Below are positions 1-7,710 of a stretch of 64,000 nucleotides of DNA, piece after piece. Within the stretch, counting starts at the first letter, position 1. Each line of letters opens with the position of its first letter. The notes beneath the pieces are model-generated. The model saw only the letters and a list, made by a program, of their open reading frames with translations. It did no database searches and was not told the DNA's origin. Made by a program: the position numbers and the translations under genes. Origin of the DNA: Paenibacillus ottowii (GTDB taxonomy: Bacteria > Bacillota > Bacilli > Paenibacillales > Paenibacillaceae); contig NZ_VIJZ01000014.1 in the NCBI RefSeq assembly GCF_006874425.1, positions 32,618 through 96,617 on the forward strand, read 5' to 3'.

Positions 1-1
1 C

Positions 2-925
2 CACGCGCTTGGGGTAGAAGGTGAGGAGGCGGTCCACAAGGTGCCGCTGTACGAGCTGGATCGAGTAGAGGGCTACGGCAACCTATCCTTGGTATACATA
101 CCTCGCAGTGAAGATGAGGCGCTGAAACGGCGTTCTTTTGACCGTCTGCACGAGATTGTCGATATTTTGCGCAGTCCGGAAGGCTGTCCATGGGATCGTG
201 AACAGACACATCAATCGATCCGCAAAAATCTGATCGAAGAAACGTATGAGGTCATTGAAACCATAGATGAGGATGATCCTGAGCATATGAAGGAAGAGCT
301 TGGCGATCTGTTGTTGCAAATTTTGCTGCATGCTCAAATGGAAGAGGAAGTCGGGACCTTCAATGTGTATGATGTGATCCAGGGACTGAACGATAAGCTT
401 ATTTTCCGTCATCCACATGTATTTGGTGACAATCAAGCCAACGATGCCGAAGAAGCGCTGCAAAACTGGGAACAGATGAAGGCAGAGGAAAAACGGCTTA
501 AAGGTACGACGGCAGCCCACCCTTCCGTACTGGATGGGGTTCCACGTGATCTGCCTGCTCTTATGAAATCGTACAAGCTTCAGAAGAAAGCAGCTAAAGT
601 AGGCTTTAACTGGGATAGCATTGAAGGCGTATTTGATAAACTGGACGAGGAAGTAGCTGAGCTGAAGGAAGCGGTTCGTGAAGGGCATTCCATGGAAGCT
701 CAGTTGCTTGAGTTGGGCGATGTGTTGTTTGTTGCTGTGAATGCAGCCCGGTTCATGGACGTAGATCCGGAGGAGGCGCTGTCAGCCACTAACCGCAAAT
801 TTGTAAGTCGTTTCCAGTATATTGAGCAGAAATTACGCGAGCAGGGACGTCGTCCTGAAGACAGTAGCGTAGACGAGATGGAGACTTACTGGCAAGAAGC
901 GAAAAAGCGTTTTGACAGAGATTGA
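2..925 (+). CDS. mazG: MazG-type nucleoside triphosphate pyrophosphohydrolase, C-terminal part (5' end outside window)
   Basis: The reading frame is open from base 2. The residues before the GTG at 41 look like the end of a tetrapyrrole-methylase domain, so this is probably the YabN-type fusion (methylase plus MazG, about 490 residues in B. subtilis) cut by the window edge rather than a gene starting at 41. Two MazG modules follow. The first carries the metal-binding EExxE...ExxD pattern (EETYE, then EELGD). The second has EEVAELKE and ELGDVLF. The MazG family hydrolyses NTPs to NMP and pyrophosphate and acts in nucleotide-pool house-cleaning. A 334-base gap separates it from hup. Confidence 0.9.
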   Translation, partial: HALGVEGEEAVHKVPLYELDRVEGYGNLSLVYIPRSEDEALKRRSFDRLHEIVDILRSPEGCPWDREQTHQSIRKNLIEETYEVIETIDEDDPEHMKEELGDLLLQILLHAQMEEEVGTFNVYDVIQGLNDKLIFRHPHVFGDNQANDAEEALQNWEQMKAEEKRLKGTTAAHPSVLDGVPRDLPALMKSYKLQKKAAKVGFNWDSIEGVFDKLDEEVAELKEAVREGHSMEAQLLELGDVLFVAVNAARFMDVDPEEALSATNRKFVSRFQYIEQKLREQGRRPEDSSVDEMETYWQEAKKRFDRD

Positions 926-1259
926 TTCCTTAGATTTGATCTTTGGCTGTATAGGCCAGTAAAATGGACATATGTAGGGCTCAAAACACGCCCAACTTGA
1001 GCAGACTTGCCAATGGGCAGAGTTTTGTAGTAGGATGTTGGCTTAACTGGGGGTCGAATAAAAAAACGCCTGATATTGCAGGATTTTTAAGGACAAGCCA
1101 GAATAACTTGTAGTAATTCTGAAAATAACTGTATCTTGTAGTTGAACTTGTTACAGTGGTATTCAGGAAGGCTTCGGCCACAGTTGGACCTCACGTCTGC
1201 TCCATCTATGGATATGTAGCGTGATGATTATTTTTTGACATTTAGGAGGCTTTTATCTT
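926..1259. other. Gene-free gap between mazG and hup
   Basis: No credible gene is visible. An imperfect hairpin with 6-bp arms GCTCAA/TTGAGC lies at 979-1002 without a T-run, so it is not a clear terminator. The TTGACA at about 1235 lies next to the hup ribosome binding site and cannot be its -35 box. A weak TTGATC-18-TAAAAT pair near 936-965 is the only sigma-A-like candidate. The hup promoter must lie in this gap but is not convincingly located. Confidence 0.5.
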
Positions 1260-1532
1260 ATGAACAAGACAGATCTGATCAACAATATTTCCAGCAAAAG
1301 CGGTTTGAGCAAACGTGACGTTGAAGCTGTATTGAATGGCGTTCTTGGTGAAATTACAGATGCACTTGCTAGTGGCGACAAAGTACAACTGATTGGATTT
1401 GGTACTTTCGAAACGCGCAAGCGTTCCAGCCGTACAGGCCGCAATCCACAAACCGGCAACACGATTGAAATTCCAGAATCGACCGTTCCTGCTTTTAAAG
1501 CCGGTAATAAGCTTAAAGAAGCCGTTAACTAA
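1260..1532 (+). CDS. hup: HU-family DNA-binding protein
   Basis: A 90-residue nucleoid protein of the HU/HBsu family that binds and bends DNA as a dimer. Visible hallmarks are the N-terminal helical pair (NKTDLINNIS...), the core GFGTFE and the beta-arm with its intercalating proline in GRNPQTG. Its length equals that of the family. A strong AGGAGG at 1244-1249 sits 10 bases before the ATG. The stop codon TAA overlaps the ATG of the next gene by one base (TAATG), so the two are probably translationally coupled. Confidence 0.97.
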   Translation: MNKTDLINNISSKSGLSKRDVEAVLNGVLGEITDALASGDKVQLIGFGTFETRKRSSRTGRNPQTGNTIEIPESTVPAFKAGNKLKEAVN

Positions 1533-1810
1533 TGCGTCTTGATAAATTCTTGAAAGTCTCGCGGCTGATTAAGCGTCGTACAGTAGCCAAGGACGTCTCC
1601 GAACAAGGGAGAGTGCTGGTGAATGGACGTGAGGCCAAACCGAGCAGTGCGGTCAAAGTAGGCGATGAAATTACCGTCCAATTTGGCCAGAAGCTGGTGA
1701 CCGTGCGAGTGGAACGGCTCGCCGACACTACACGCAAGGACGAGGCTGCAAGTATGTACACTTTGGTAAAGGAAGAGCCTATTGCCAGGGACAACGGTTT
1801 GAACTGGTAA
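1532..1810 (+). CDS. rqcP: S4-domain RNA-binding protein RqcP (YabO/Hsp15 family)
   Basis: A 92-residue protein made almost entirely of an S4 RNA-binding domain (MRLDKFLKVSRLIKRRTVAK..., then VLVNGREAKPSSAVKVGDEI). The B. subtilis homologue YabO/RqcP works with RqcH on obstructed 50S subunits to add alanine tails in ribosome-associated quality control. That role is known for the family and is inferred here. The gene starts inside the hup stop codon, the arrangement expected for Bacillales hup-yabO. A rho-independent terminator follows at 1848-1882. Confidence 0.9.
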   Translation: MRLDKFLKVSRLIKRRTVAKDVSEQGRVLVNGREAKPSSAVKVGDEITVQFGQKLVTVRVERLADTTRKDEAASMYTLVKEEPIARDNGLNW

Positions 1811-1847
1811 GCAGGCATCTGATCTTCTCATAATGTTGTACATAGAG

Positions 1848-1882
1848 GCATTCCTTCATATTTTATGAAGGGATGCTTTTTT
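1848..1882 (+). terminator. Rho-independent terminator after rqcP
   Basis: A 12-bp stem (1848-1859 with 1865-1876, one G-T wobble) with a 5-base loop is followed by six T. It separates hup-rqcP from the sporulation genes downstream. Confidence 0.85.
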
Positions 1883-1989
1883 CTTTTGAATGATGAGCTT
1901 TCGTCTAATATATGCTCGTGAAAAGCCAAAGCAGTTCTAAATCATGCTCTCCCCTTCATAAGCTAAGAACAGAAGGAGGGGTACATGCC

Positions 1990-2274
1990 ATGATTGAACA
2001 AGGGAAGTCCAAGCATCATGATCTGCGCATGCAAAGCCGCAAGCAGCTCGACATTTCAGGCGTCAGCAATGTGGAGAGCTTTGACAGTGAAGAGTTTTTG
2101 CTTCAGACCGAGCTGGGCCATCTCACCATTCGCGGACAACATTTACATATCAAAAACCTCAGTCTGGAAGAGGGGCTCCTGTCCATTGAAGGTCTGATCA
2201 ATTCCCTCGTCTACCTGGAGCCTGGGGCCCCGGCCAAAAACGGAAAAAGCCTATTCGGCAAGCTCTTCAGATGA
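1990..2274 (+). CDS. yabP: Sporulation protein YabP
   Basis: A 94-residue protein with the YabP/YqfC core (LDISGVSNVESFDSEEFLL, then GHLTIRGQHLHIKNLSLEEG). In B. subtilis yabP and yabQ form a mother-cell operon needed for normal spore formation. The frame is open further upstream, but the ATG at 1990 is preferred because an AAGGAGGGG at 1973-1981 lies 8 bases before it and the resulting length matches the family. The last four bases (ATGA) overlap the start of yabQ. Confidence 0.9.
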   Translation: MIEQGKSKHHDLRMQSRKQLDISGVSNVESFDSEEFLLQTELGHLTIRGQHLHIKNLSLEEGLLSIEGLINSLVYLEPGAPAKNGKSLFGKLFR

Positions 2275-2849
2275 ATCCTTACACACAATGGCTGACATTA
2301 ACGTGGATGCTGTTGTCGGGCATAGCTATGGGAGTGGTATTTGACAGCTACCGGGTGCTGTCAATCCGCTTTCACTTTGCCCGTTGGAGTGTTCATATGT
2401 TGGACGTGCTGTATTGGGTGGCCTCGGCTTTGTTTATTTTCCGTGTGCTGTACGCGAGTAATCGCGGTGAGCTGCGGTTTTATGTCTTTTTAGGACTACT
2501 TTTGGGGGTTTGGCTCTATTTTTGGGCCTTTAGTGTTACAACCCAACGTTTTGTGGTAATGTTAATAGAGATCGTTCGCAGACTGACGTTGATCGTGAAC
2601 AGCATACTGCGCATCCTGATTGTTCTTCCGGTGTTAGCGCTGTATCGGCTGTTACGCAAGCTGGTCGGATGGACATGGGCACTTATCGTGCTCCTAGGAA
2701 GGATGCTGATATACATCCTGATGCCGATTTGGAAACCGATCTTATGGTTGGTTGGTCCACTTATAGCGCGTTGGAAAACTCCAGATTCGCTCATAAAGCT
2801 AGGTATCAGACTGAAAAATACAGCAAAAAGATGGTTTGGAAGGGGGTAG
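2271..2849 (+). CDS. yabQ: Spore cortex biosynthesis membrane protein YabQ
   Basis: A 192-residue integral membrane protein with about five hydrophobic segments. The first is near residues 7-24 and the second contains LDVLYWVASALFIFRVLY, typical of YabQ. The family localises to the outer forespore membrane and is required for cortex formation in B. subtilis. ATGA overlaps yabP, indicating co-transcription and coupled translation. Basic stretches between the hydrophobic segments are consistent with a polytopic protein. Confidence 0.9.
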   Translation: MNPYTQWLTLTWMLLSGIAMGVVFDSYRVLSIRFHFARWSVHMLDVLYWVASALFIFRVLYASNRGELRFYVFLGLLLGVWLYFWAFSVTTQRFVVMLIEIVRRLTLIVNSILRILIVLPVLALYRLLRKLVGWTWALIVLLGRMLIYILMPIWKPILWLVGPLIARWKTPDSLIKLGIRLKNTAKRWFGRG

Positions 2850-2853
2850 TATC

Positions 2854-3183
2854 ATGCGTAATTCGTCTGTAGATCGCCATTCATCTCCTACGTCCAAGTC
2901 CAATGCGGGCGGACGCAGGCGAATCATGATTTGGTTGCTATCGCTTGCCGCCTTTGGTAGTTGGGCTATATTCACCTTTTTTTCTCAAGGCATGATTATG
3001 GCCGATCGGAATGAACAGCTCATCCAGAAGGAAAAACAGAAGCAAGCTGCTACACAAACGGAACAACAGCTTCAAACCGAAGTAAATCGTCTCAAGGACC
3101 CTGAATACATCGGAGAAATTGCCAGAAGCAAGTACGGTCTTTACAAACCGGAAGAGACACCAATCATCGGAGATCAAAAATAG
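2854..3183 (+). CDS. divIC: Cell-division protein DivIC (FtsB/FtsL family)
   Basis: A 109-residue bitopic septum protein. A basic cytoplasmic tail (residues 1-23, ending GGRRR) is followed by one membrane segment (about 24-43), a heptad-like coiled coil (about 51-81) and the conserved DPEYIGEIARSKYG motif (82-95). The family joins FtsL and DivIB in the divisome. An in-frame TTG at 2836 would lie inside yabQ. The ATG at 2854 is chosen because GGAAGGGGG at 2838-2846 sits 7 bases upstream. Confidence 0.93.
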   Translation: MRNSSVDRHSSPTSKSNAGGRRRIMIWLLSLAAFGSWAIFTFFSQGMIMADRNEQLIQKEKQKQAATQTEQQLQTEVNRLKDPEYIGEIARSKYGLYKPEETPIIGDQK

Positions 3184-3306
3184 GAGCATTATCGGGCCAA
3201 TGGTTAGTTGACCTTGGTTCCGCCATTTTGTATAATCAAATCACCACAGCGGGATTTTTTTGCAAAAAAATCGGTTGTATATTTTAAGGGAGGATCATTT
3301 TATTCT

Positions 3307-3822
3307 ATGGCAATTGAAGTGGGCACCAAGTTAGAGGGCAAAGTGACAGGCATCACGCATTTTGGAGCATTTGTGGATTTGTCTGGAGGTGTCACGGGTC
3401 TCGTTCACATCTCGGAAATCGCCGATAACTATGTTAAGGATGTTAACGACCACCTGAAGATTAATGATGTTGTGACGGTGAAAGTCATTAATGTTGACAA
3501 AGACGGCAAAATCGGACTTTCCATTAAGCAAACGATTGATAAGCCGGCAAGTGAAGCCCGTCCACCAAGAGCTCCAAGACCGGAGCGTACAGGAGGAACA
3601 GGTGGAGGAGACCGTTTTGGCGGCGGAGGTTCTGGTCCAAGTCAGGGACGCGGTGGTGGTTTCAACCGCGATCGTGGAGGCCGATCTTTCAAGCCTGCAC
3701 CGGGTAAACCTTCATTTGAGGATAAAATGTCACGCTTCCTGAAAGATAGTGAGGAACGCATTTCGTCGCTGAAAAAGAACACCGAAGGTAAACGCGGAGG
3801 ACGCGGCGCGAAGCGTGTTTAA
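3307..3822 (+). CDS. yabR: S1-domain RNA-binding protein YabR, with Gly/Arg-rich extension
   Basis: A 171-residue protein. Residues 1-75 form a complete S1 OB-fold domain (GTKLEGKVTGITHFGAFVDL, then GLVHISEIA). Residues from about 76 to 135 are a low-complexity linker rich in Gly, Arg and Pro. The C-terminal 36 residues (KPSFEDKMSRFLKDSEERISSL...) are helical and basic. The position after divIC matches B. subtilis yabR (about 128 residues), but this protein is longer because of the RGG-like linker. The frame is open upstream from 3208. The ATG at 3307 is preferred because it begins the S1 fold and has AAGGGAGG at 3286-3293. The precise function is unknown. Confidence 0.9.
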   Translation: MAIEVGTKLEGKVTGITHFGAFVDLSGGVTGLVHISEIADNYVKDVNDHLKINDVVTVKVINVDKDGKIGLSIKQTIDKPASEARPPRAPRPERTGGTGGGDRFGGGGSGPSQGRGGGFNRDRGGRSFKPAPGKPSFEDKMSRFLKDSEERISSLKKNTEGKRGGRGAKRV

Positions 3823-3854
3823 TTCACTTTGACAACCGTATCAACCATACACGG

Positions 3855-3890
3855 AAAACCGTACAGTCGAAAGACTGCTACGGTTTTTTT
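3855..3890 (+). terminator. Rho-independent terminator after yabR
   Basis: A hairpin is built from AACCGTA/TACGGTT plus CAGTC/GACTG with a GAAA tetraloop and one bulged C. It is followed by a run of seven T and closes the yabP-yabQ-divIC-yabR group. Confidence 0.9.
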
Positions 3891-4225
3891 GCGTTTTACC
3901 GACAAGAGATACGGCAGGCCATGACTGCGGATAATACATTCGGGTGACGTTGTATGGGGACATTTTTAAAATTAGCAATTCCATGAAGAAGACAAGAAGC
4001 ATCCCTTGGAATATTGGATGTTTTTTTTGTCGTGTGGACATAATCGTCCGACAAACTCCAACGGTTTTCCGTCTATCTTCCGTGCAAATCGCTAGATTTG
4101 GTATCAGGATGACCGACATAGAGAGGTCGTCCAAAGCGTAGAAAGACACAACTTCCATCTGCTTCCACACGGGCGTGGCTTGGGGTACAGGGATATGGTC
4201 TGTCCTTTCGCGCGGAACGTTTTTT

Positions 4226-4292
4226 TGTCGGAAATTTCTTGGAATAAGCCGTGAGGTTCTGACAAACTTTCTCAATCGTTCCGGTTTAAGAT
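4226..4292 (+). promoter_or_regulatory. Candidate Spo0A-type promoter of spoIIE
   Basis: TGTCGGA at 4226-4232 differs by one base from the 0A-box consensus TGTCGAA. Downstream, CTGACA (4259-4264) and TAAGAT (4287-4292) are separated by 22 bases. The abnormally long 21-22 base spacing is a known feature of Spo0A-activated sigma-A promoters such as those of spoIIG and spoIIE. The match is suggestive, not strong. Confidence 0.4.
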
Positions 4293-4327
4293 GGGAACAT
4301 CAAATTGATGAATGGGGTGCCTGACGC

Positions 4328-6835
4328 ATGATGGAGAAATGGAACGTGGTACATTTTCCGGGGTTAAAATCTAGAAAGTCCAAATCCAAAGAGCGTACGG
4401 AAGGTTGGTCTTCCAGACTCAAGAAACGGCTCGATTCACATAAAGTGGTGCAATGGATAACCGCGCAAAGATGGATGCTGCTATTGTCAGCTATGGGAGT
4501 TCTACTGGGACGCGCCACTATTTTGGACGAGCTTTCTCCTTTTGCCCTCGCTTATTTTGCGGTCATTACATTCCTTCGGCGTGATCTAATGCTGCCTGTA
4601 GCTGTATCCGTTGTGATAGGCTGCCTTTTAGCTCCTTACCCATCGTTATTCATGATTGGTGGTGAGCTAATCGTATTTTATCTCCTGTATCGTGGGCTAC
4701 GAACCTTCGATCGTCTGGAATTATCCTATGCCCCGCTTATGGTCTTCTTGTCTGTGTTTATGGTCAATCTATTTAATGCCGTGATGGCTCCCACTTTTAC
4801 ATGGTATGAGCTGGTCATTGTAGGGACGGATGCGGTACTCAGTTTTATGCTTACCCTGGTGTTCACACAGGCCATACCGCTATTTACGTATCGTAAGAAG
4901 GCAAGCCAGCTCAAAAACGAAGAAATTTTGTGTCTTATTATTCTATTAGCCTCTGTGATGACGGGAGCAGTAGGATGGACCGTTCATTCACTGTCTATAG
5001 ATCATGTACTTTCACGATATTTGGTCTTGGTGTTTGCTCTCGTGGGAGGTGCTTCGCTGGGTGCCTCGGTCGGTGTGATTACCGGTTTAATATTAAGTTT
5101 GGCCAATATGTCCGCCATTGTGCAGATGAGCCTGCTTGCTTTTGCCGGTTTGCTGGCAGGGATGCTGCGTGAAGGGAGGAAAGGTGCAGTGGCCCTTGGT
5201 ATGCTGCTAGGCTCCTCCATCTTGACGATCTATCTGGATGGGACTGGAGACGTGCTGACATCAACCTGGGAGAGCTGCGCGGCAATTCTATTATTTTTAA
5301 TGACTCCAAAAAGTTTCTTAAAAGCGGTTTCCACCTATGTCCCGGGTACACAGGATCACGCCAAGTCCCAGCATGAGTATGCCAAAAGGGTTCGTGATCT
5401 CACTGCCGAGCGGGTGACGAAATTTTCCCGTGTATTTAGGCAGCTATCCCGCAGCTTTCATCAAATATCTGCCAGTGAAGGGGCAAAACCGGACGGAGAA
5501 ATCGAACACTTTATGAATGCGGTGGCGGAAGGGACATGTGCCTCTTGCTTTAAGTGCGAGCAGTGCTGGGACGGGAAGTTTATGCAAACCCATCAGTATA
5601 TGACGGAAATGATGAGTGCCATTGAGGATAATCCTGATTTGGAGCCGGAGCAGATGCCGCCGCAATGGAGCAAGGCATGTGCCAAAACAGGCGCTGTCCT
5701 GCAGGTCATGAAACAGCAGTATAGTCTCTACCAGCATAATATGCAGTGGAAGCGCCAAGTATACGATAGTCGTCAGCTTGTTGCTGACCAGCTCTCAGGT
5801 GTATCGCAAATTATGGAGGATTTAGCACGAGAAATTCAGCGGGAAGGGCAAACCATGCATCGGCAGGAGGAGCAAATCCGAGAGGCCCTTGATAGACTGG
5901 GCTTATCCATCCAATCCATCGAAATTATTAGTCTGGATGCAGGTCAGGTTGAAATTGAGATTGTCCACGCCTATACAAGGGGATTTGATGAATGCCGGAA
6001 AATCATTGCTCCACTGCTGTCAGACATACTCGACGAGCATATAGCTGTCATGCGCGAAACGGCGGCAGATCACCACCAAGGCTTGGCTACAGTTATGTTC
6101 GGTTCTGCTAAAACATATGAGATTGCTACAGGAGTAGCTAGTGCTGCTAAAGGAGGCGATTTCTTCTCAGGAGACAGCTACAGCATGATGGAGCTAGGGA
6201 ATGGAACTTTTGCAGTCTCTTTAAGCGATGGTATGGGGAACGGAGAACGTGCGCAGCAAGAGAGCAGTGCAGCATTGAACATTTTGGAGGAACTACTGCA
6301 ATCGGGTATGGACGAAAAATTGGCAATCAAGTCGGTTAACTCTGTCCTGATGCTCCGATCACCTGAGGAAATGTATGCTACGGTGGATATGGCGCTAATT
6401 GATCAGTACACGGCTCGGACAACCTTTATGAAGATCGGATCTACGCCAAGCTTTATTAAAAGAGGGGAAGAGGTCATTCCTGTATCTGCCAGCAATTTAC
6501 CAATTGGTATTATACAGGATATCGAAGTTGATTTGGTGTCGCTGCAGCTTCAGCCGGGAGATATTCTCATTATGATTACAGATGGTATATACGATTCACC
6601 AGGTTATGCAGTTAATAAGGAAATATGGATGAAACGCATGATTCAGGAGATTGAAAGTGAGGATCCACAGGAACTGGCTGATTGTTTGCTAGAACGGGTT
6701 ATCCGATACCAACAAAATCAAATCTATGATGATATGACGGTCGTCGTTAGTAAAATAGATCACTTTCACCCCGAGTGGGCCACACTCCATGTACCTGGCA
6801 TGAGATGGTTGGAACGTCCACGGACGGTGAGCTAG
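4328..6835 (+). CDS. spoIIE: Stage II sporulation protein E, serine phosphatase
   Basis: An 835-residue protein, close to the 827 of B. subtilis SpoIIE. The N-terminal third contains about ten membrane segments (from residue about 45 to 340). A central regulatory/FtsZ-interaction region includes a Cys-rich patch (CASCFKCEQC). The C-terminal third is a PP2C phosphatase with metal-binding Asp611 (GDFFSGDS), Asp634 (SDGMGNGE) and Asp752 (ITDGIYD). The family dephosphorylates SpoIIAA to activate sigma-F in the forespore and acts in polar septation. A second ATG immediately follows the first. It is preceded by a possible Spo0A promoter and stands apart from yabS (125-base gap). Confidence 0.97.
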   Translation: MMEKWNVVHFPGLKSRKSKSKERTEGWSSRLKKRLDSHKVVQWITAQRWMLLLSAMGVLLGRATILDELSPFALAYFAVITFLRRDLMLPVAVSVVIGCLLAPYPSLFMIGGELIVFYLLYRGLRTFDRLELSYAPLMVFLSVFMVNLFNAVMAPTFTWYELVIVGTDAVLSFMLTLVFTQAIPLFTYRKKASQLKNEEILCLIILLASVMTGAVGWTVHSLSIDHVLSRYLVLVFALVGGASLGASVGVITGLILSLANMSAIVQMSLLAFAGLLAGMLREGRKGAVALGMLLGSSILTIYLDGTGDVLTSTWESCAAILLFLMTPKSFLKAVSTYVPGTQDHAKSQHEYAKRVRDLTAERVTKFSRVFRQLSRSFHQISASEGAKPDGEIEHFMNAVAEGTCASCFKCEQCWDGKFMQTHQYMTEMMSAIEDNPDLEPEQMPPQWSKACAKTGAVLQVMKQQYSLYQHNMQWKRQVYDSRQLVADQLSGVSQIMEDLAREIQREGQTMHRQEEQIREALDRLGLSIQSIEIISLDAGQVEIEIVHAYTRGFDECRKIIAPLLSDILDEHIAVMRETAADHHQGLATVMFGSAKTYEIATGVASAAKGGDFFSGDSYSMMELGNGTFAVSLSDGMGNGERAQQESSAALNILEELLQSGMDEKLAIKSVNSVLMLRSPEEMYATVDMALIDQYTARTTFMKIGSTPSFIKRGEEVIPVSASNLPIGIIQDIEVDLVSLQLQPGDILIMITDGIYDSPGYAVNKEIWMKRMIQEIESEDPQELADCLLERVIRYQQNQIYDDMTVVVSKIDHFHPEWATLHVPGMRWLERPRTVS

Positions 6836-6960
6836 ATCGACATTGCCCGGGAAATTGCTTACTCGGTTTTAAAAATCCGCATCCTTCGTTTGAATCGTTC
6901 CGGATTAGGCAAAGATAGAATCTATCGGAATAGATTAAGAGGAAGCGGAGGCCAAAAACG

Positions 6961-7710
6961 ATGAAGCAAATTTTGATCATTACAGATGGATGCTCTAACG
7001 TAGGTGTTAGCCCCGTTATGGCGGCTGCCCAGGCTTTGCGGGAGGGTATTACAGTGAACGTCGCCGGAGTTATAGACTATGGAACGATTGGCGAGCTTGG
7101 GAGCGCAGAGATTCAGGAGATTGCTAAAGCAGGGGGTGGGTTTAGCCAAATCGTTGGTACGAAGCAGTTGGCGCAAACCATGCAAATGATGACGCGCAAA
7201 ACGGTGGTTCAAACGATTCAGCAGGCGGTTAATAGAGAGTTAACGCACATTTTAGGTGAGGGCGGTGCCCGGCATATCGGCGAACTGCCTCCAGCCAAAC
7301 GAGCTCAGGTGGTAGAGGTAATGGATGAACTGACAGAAACAAGCCCTCTGGAAATTGCCTTGCTCATTGATGCAAGTGCAAGCATGAAGCCCAAGCTGCC
7401 TGCTGTAGAGGACAGTATCCGCGATTTAATGCTCAGCTTACAGTCCAGAAGCGGACTCAGTCGTATATCTGTATTTCATTTCCCAGGCGGACGAATGGGA
7501 GAAGACGCAGTTATGGATATCGGATGGACCTCTGAGCTGGACCAGATCAAATCGATATTTGGACGCTTGCGGATGAAAGGAGCGACACCGACAGGACCAG
7601 CCATTTTACAAGTGATTGATTATTACCGATATGTTACACTAGGGGAACAGAAAGATCTGGAAGAATCCTATGGCAAAGGAGAAGGGATGCTCGGTGACTA
7701 CGTCGTCTGA
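6961..7710 (+). CDS. yabS: von Willebrand factor A domain protein YabS
   Basis: A 249-residue protein. From about residue 130 there is a vWA domain with a MIDAS motif, D137-A-S139-A-S141 (LLIDASASM), followed by the threonine/Gly region GATPTGPA. The N-terminal half (ITDGCSNVG at residues 8-15) is the conserved front part of YabS. Its place between spoIIE and the kinase gene matches B. subtilis, where yabS belongs to the sporulation regulon. The biochemical role is not established. A GGAGG lies about 9 bases upstream of the ATG. Its 3' end overlaps the next gene by 41 bases. Confidence 0.85.
   Translation: MKQILIITDGCSNVGVSPVMAAAQALREGITVNVAGVIDYGTIGELGSAEIQEIAKAGGGFSQIVGTKQLAQTMQMMTRKTVVQTIQQAVNRELTHILGEGGARHIGELPPAKRAQVVEVMDELTETSPLEIALLIDASASMKPKLPAVEDSIRDLMLSLQSRSGLSRISVFHFPGGRMGEDAVMDIGWTSELDQIKSIFGRLRMKGATPTGPAILQVIDYYRYVTLGEQKDLEESYGKGEGMLGDYVV

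Larger units (their letters stand above)
3823..4327. other. 505-base intergenic region upstream of spoIIE
   Basis: It holds the yabR terminator, a weaker hairpin-plus-T8 at about 4000-4028, and candidate spoIIE control elements. TGTCG cores resembling Spo0A boxes occur at 4226-4232 and, inverted, at about 4049-4056. No tRNA could be folded, although the matching interval in B. subtilis, as I recall it, carries two tRNA genes. The open frame on the minus strand (3841-4275) runs across the terminator and has no recognisable motif, so it is not annotated. Confidence 0.6.

Noticed and set aside
83..688. 201-codon minus-strand frame inside mazG
   Set aside because: It lies fully opposite the conserved MazG coding sequence and shows no family motif.
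3841..4275. 144-codon minus-strand open frame between yabR and spoIIE
   Set aside because: It runs through the yabR terminator, has biased composition with no recognisable domain and no good ribosome site. It is a chance frame in the spoIIE control region.
3891..4327. tRNA genes expected between yabR and spoIIE by analogy with B. subtilis
   Set aside because: No T-arm GGTTCRANNCC element or acceptor pairing could be found in this interval.
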